A stretch of 64,000 bases of DNA from Pisaster brevispinus. Taxonomy: Eukaryota > Echinodermata > Asteroidea > Forcipulatida > Asteriidae. The notes beneath the pieces were generated by a model. That model was not told the origin of the DNA. It searched no databases and saw only the letters and a program-made list of their open reading frames with translations. The stretch spans positions 3,387,698 through 3,451,697 of the forward strand of contig JAMKCF010000015.1 in the NCBI GenBank assembly GCA_023634235.1, written 5' to 3'. Position numbers and translations under genes: made by a program. Positions 63,968 to 64,000 of this stretch are shown piece after piece (positions within the stretch are counted from its first letter, which is position 1; every line of letters begins with the position of its first letter).

Positions 63968-64000
63968 GCCTGATATTGAGTAATGGTTTTGTGGTTGCCA

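Overview
The window is nuclear DNA from an animal. Every recognisable gene is split by GT/AG introns, the intergenic DNA is AT-rich, and all introns are crowded with short non-autonomous foldback transposons (MITEs), tRNA-derived SINE pieces and minisatellites. The gene families (sigma-class GSTs, macroH2A of the ADP-ribose-binding type, an arrestin-domain protein) together with the foldback families whose ends begin GGGCCCAATTTCATAGAG or TTAAAGGCA point to an echinoderm, most likely a starfish or a relative. That assignment rests on repeat style and memory of family distribution, not on a search.

Layout. (1) 1-3240: repeat-rich upstream DNA. (2) 3244-7773 (+): five-exon sigma-class glutathione S-transferase (GST-1). 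(3) 8464-10315 (-): second five-exon GST (GST-2), convergent with GST-1, with poly(A) signals on opposite strands only a few bases apart near 8022-8039; its 5'UTR exon lies at about 11084. (4) 12563-16426 (+): complete RPS24 gene with a 5'TOP-like start and two introns that hold stacks of nested foldback elements. (5) 20094-23576 (+): third GST (GST-3), an inverted-duplicate partner of GST-2 including promoter, 5'UTR exon, introns and an intronic SINE; it carries one extra codon near the active site and a frameshifted C-terminus. (6) 25062-31026 (+): seven-exon arrestin-domain gene whose last exon adds an unusually long disordered tail (about 687 residues) with a PPxY motif at its start and a PDZ-ligand-like C-terminus. 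(7) 31030-36500: intergenic. (8) 36502-42458 (-): complete eight-exon macroH2A gene; introns contain a 25-bp palindromic minisatellite, a 60-odd-bp tandem repeat, a SINE abutting a splice donor and several foldback elements. (9) 44846-58607 (+): an unrecognised gene reconstructed from seven or eight phase-compatible exons, predicted coiled-coil, 3' end not found. (10) 58608-64000: mostly repeats, with one isolated candidate coding exon on the minus strand (61943-62014) and one 153-codon ORF of unknown status.

The genes do not form one pathway. The three GSTs are a local detoxification/prostaglandin-synthase-like cluster that grew by inverted duplication around the housekeeping gene RPS24. No CRISPR array, operon or obviously novel multi-gene system is visible. 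The most unusual items are the inverted GST duplication, the long-tailed arrestin protein, the unrecognised coiled-coil gene, and the layered (insertion within insertion within insertion) foldback elements, which give a readable relative chronology of transposon families.
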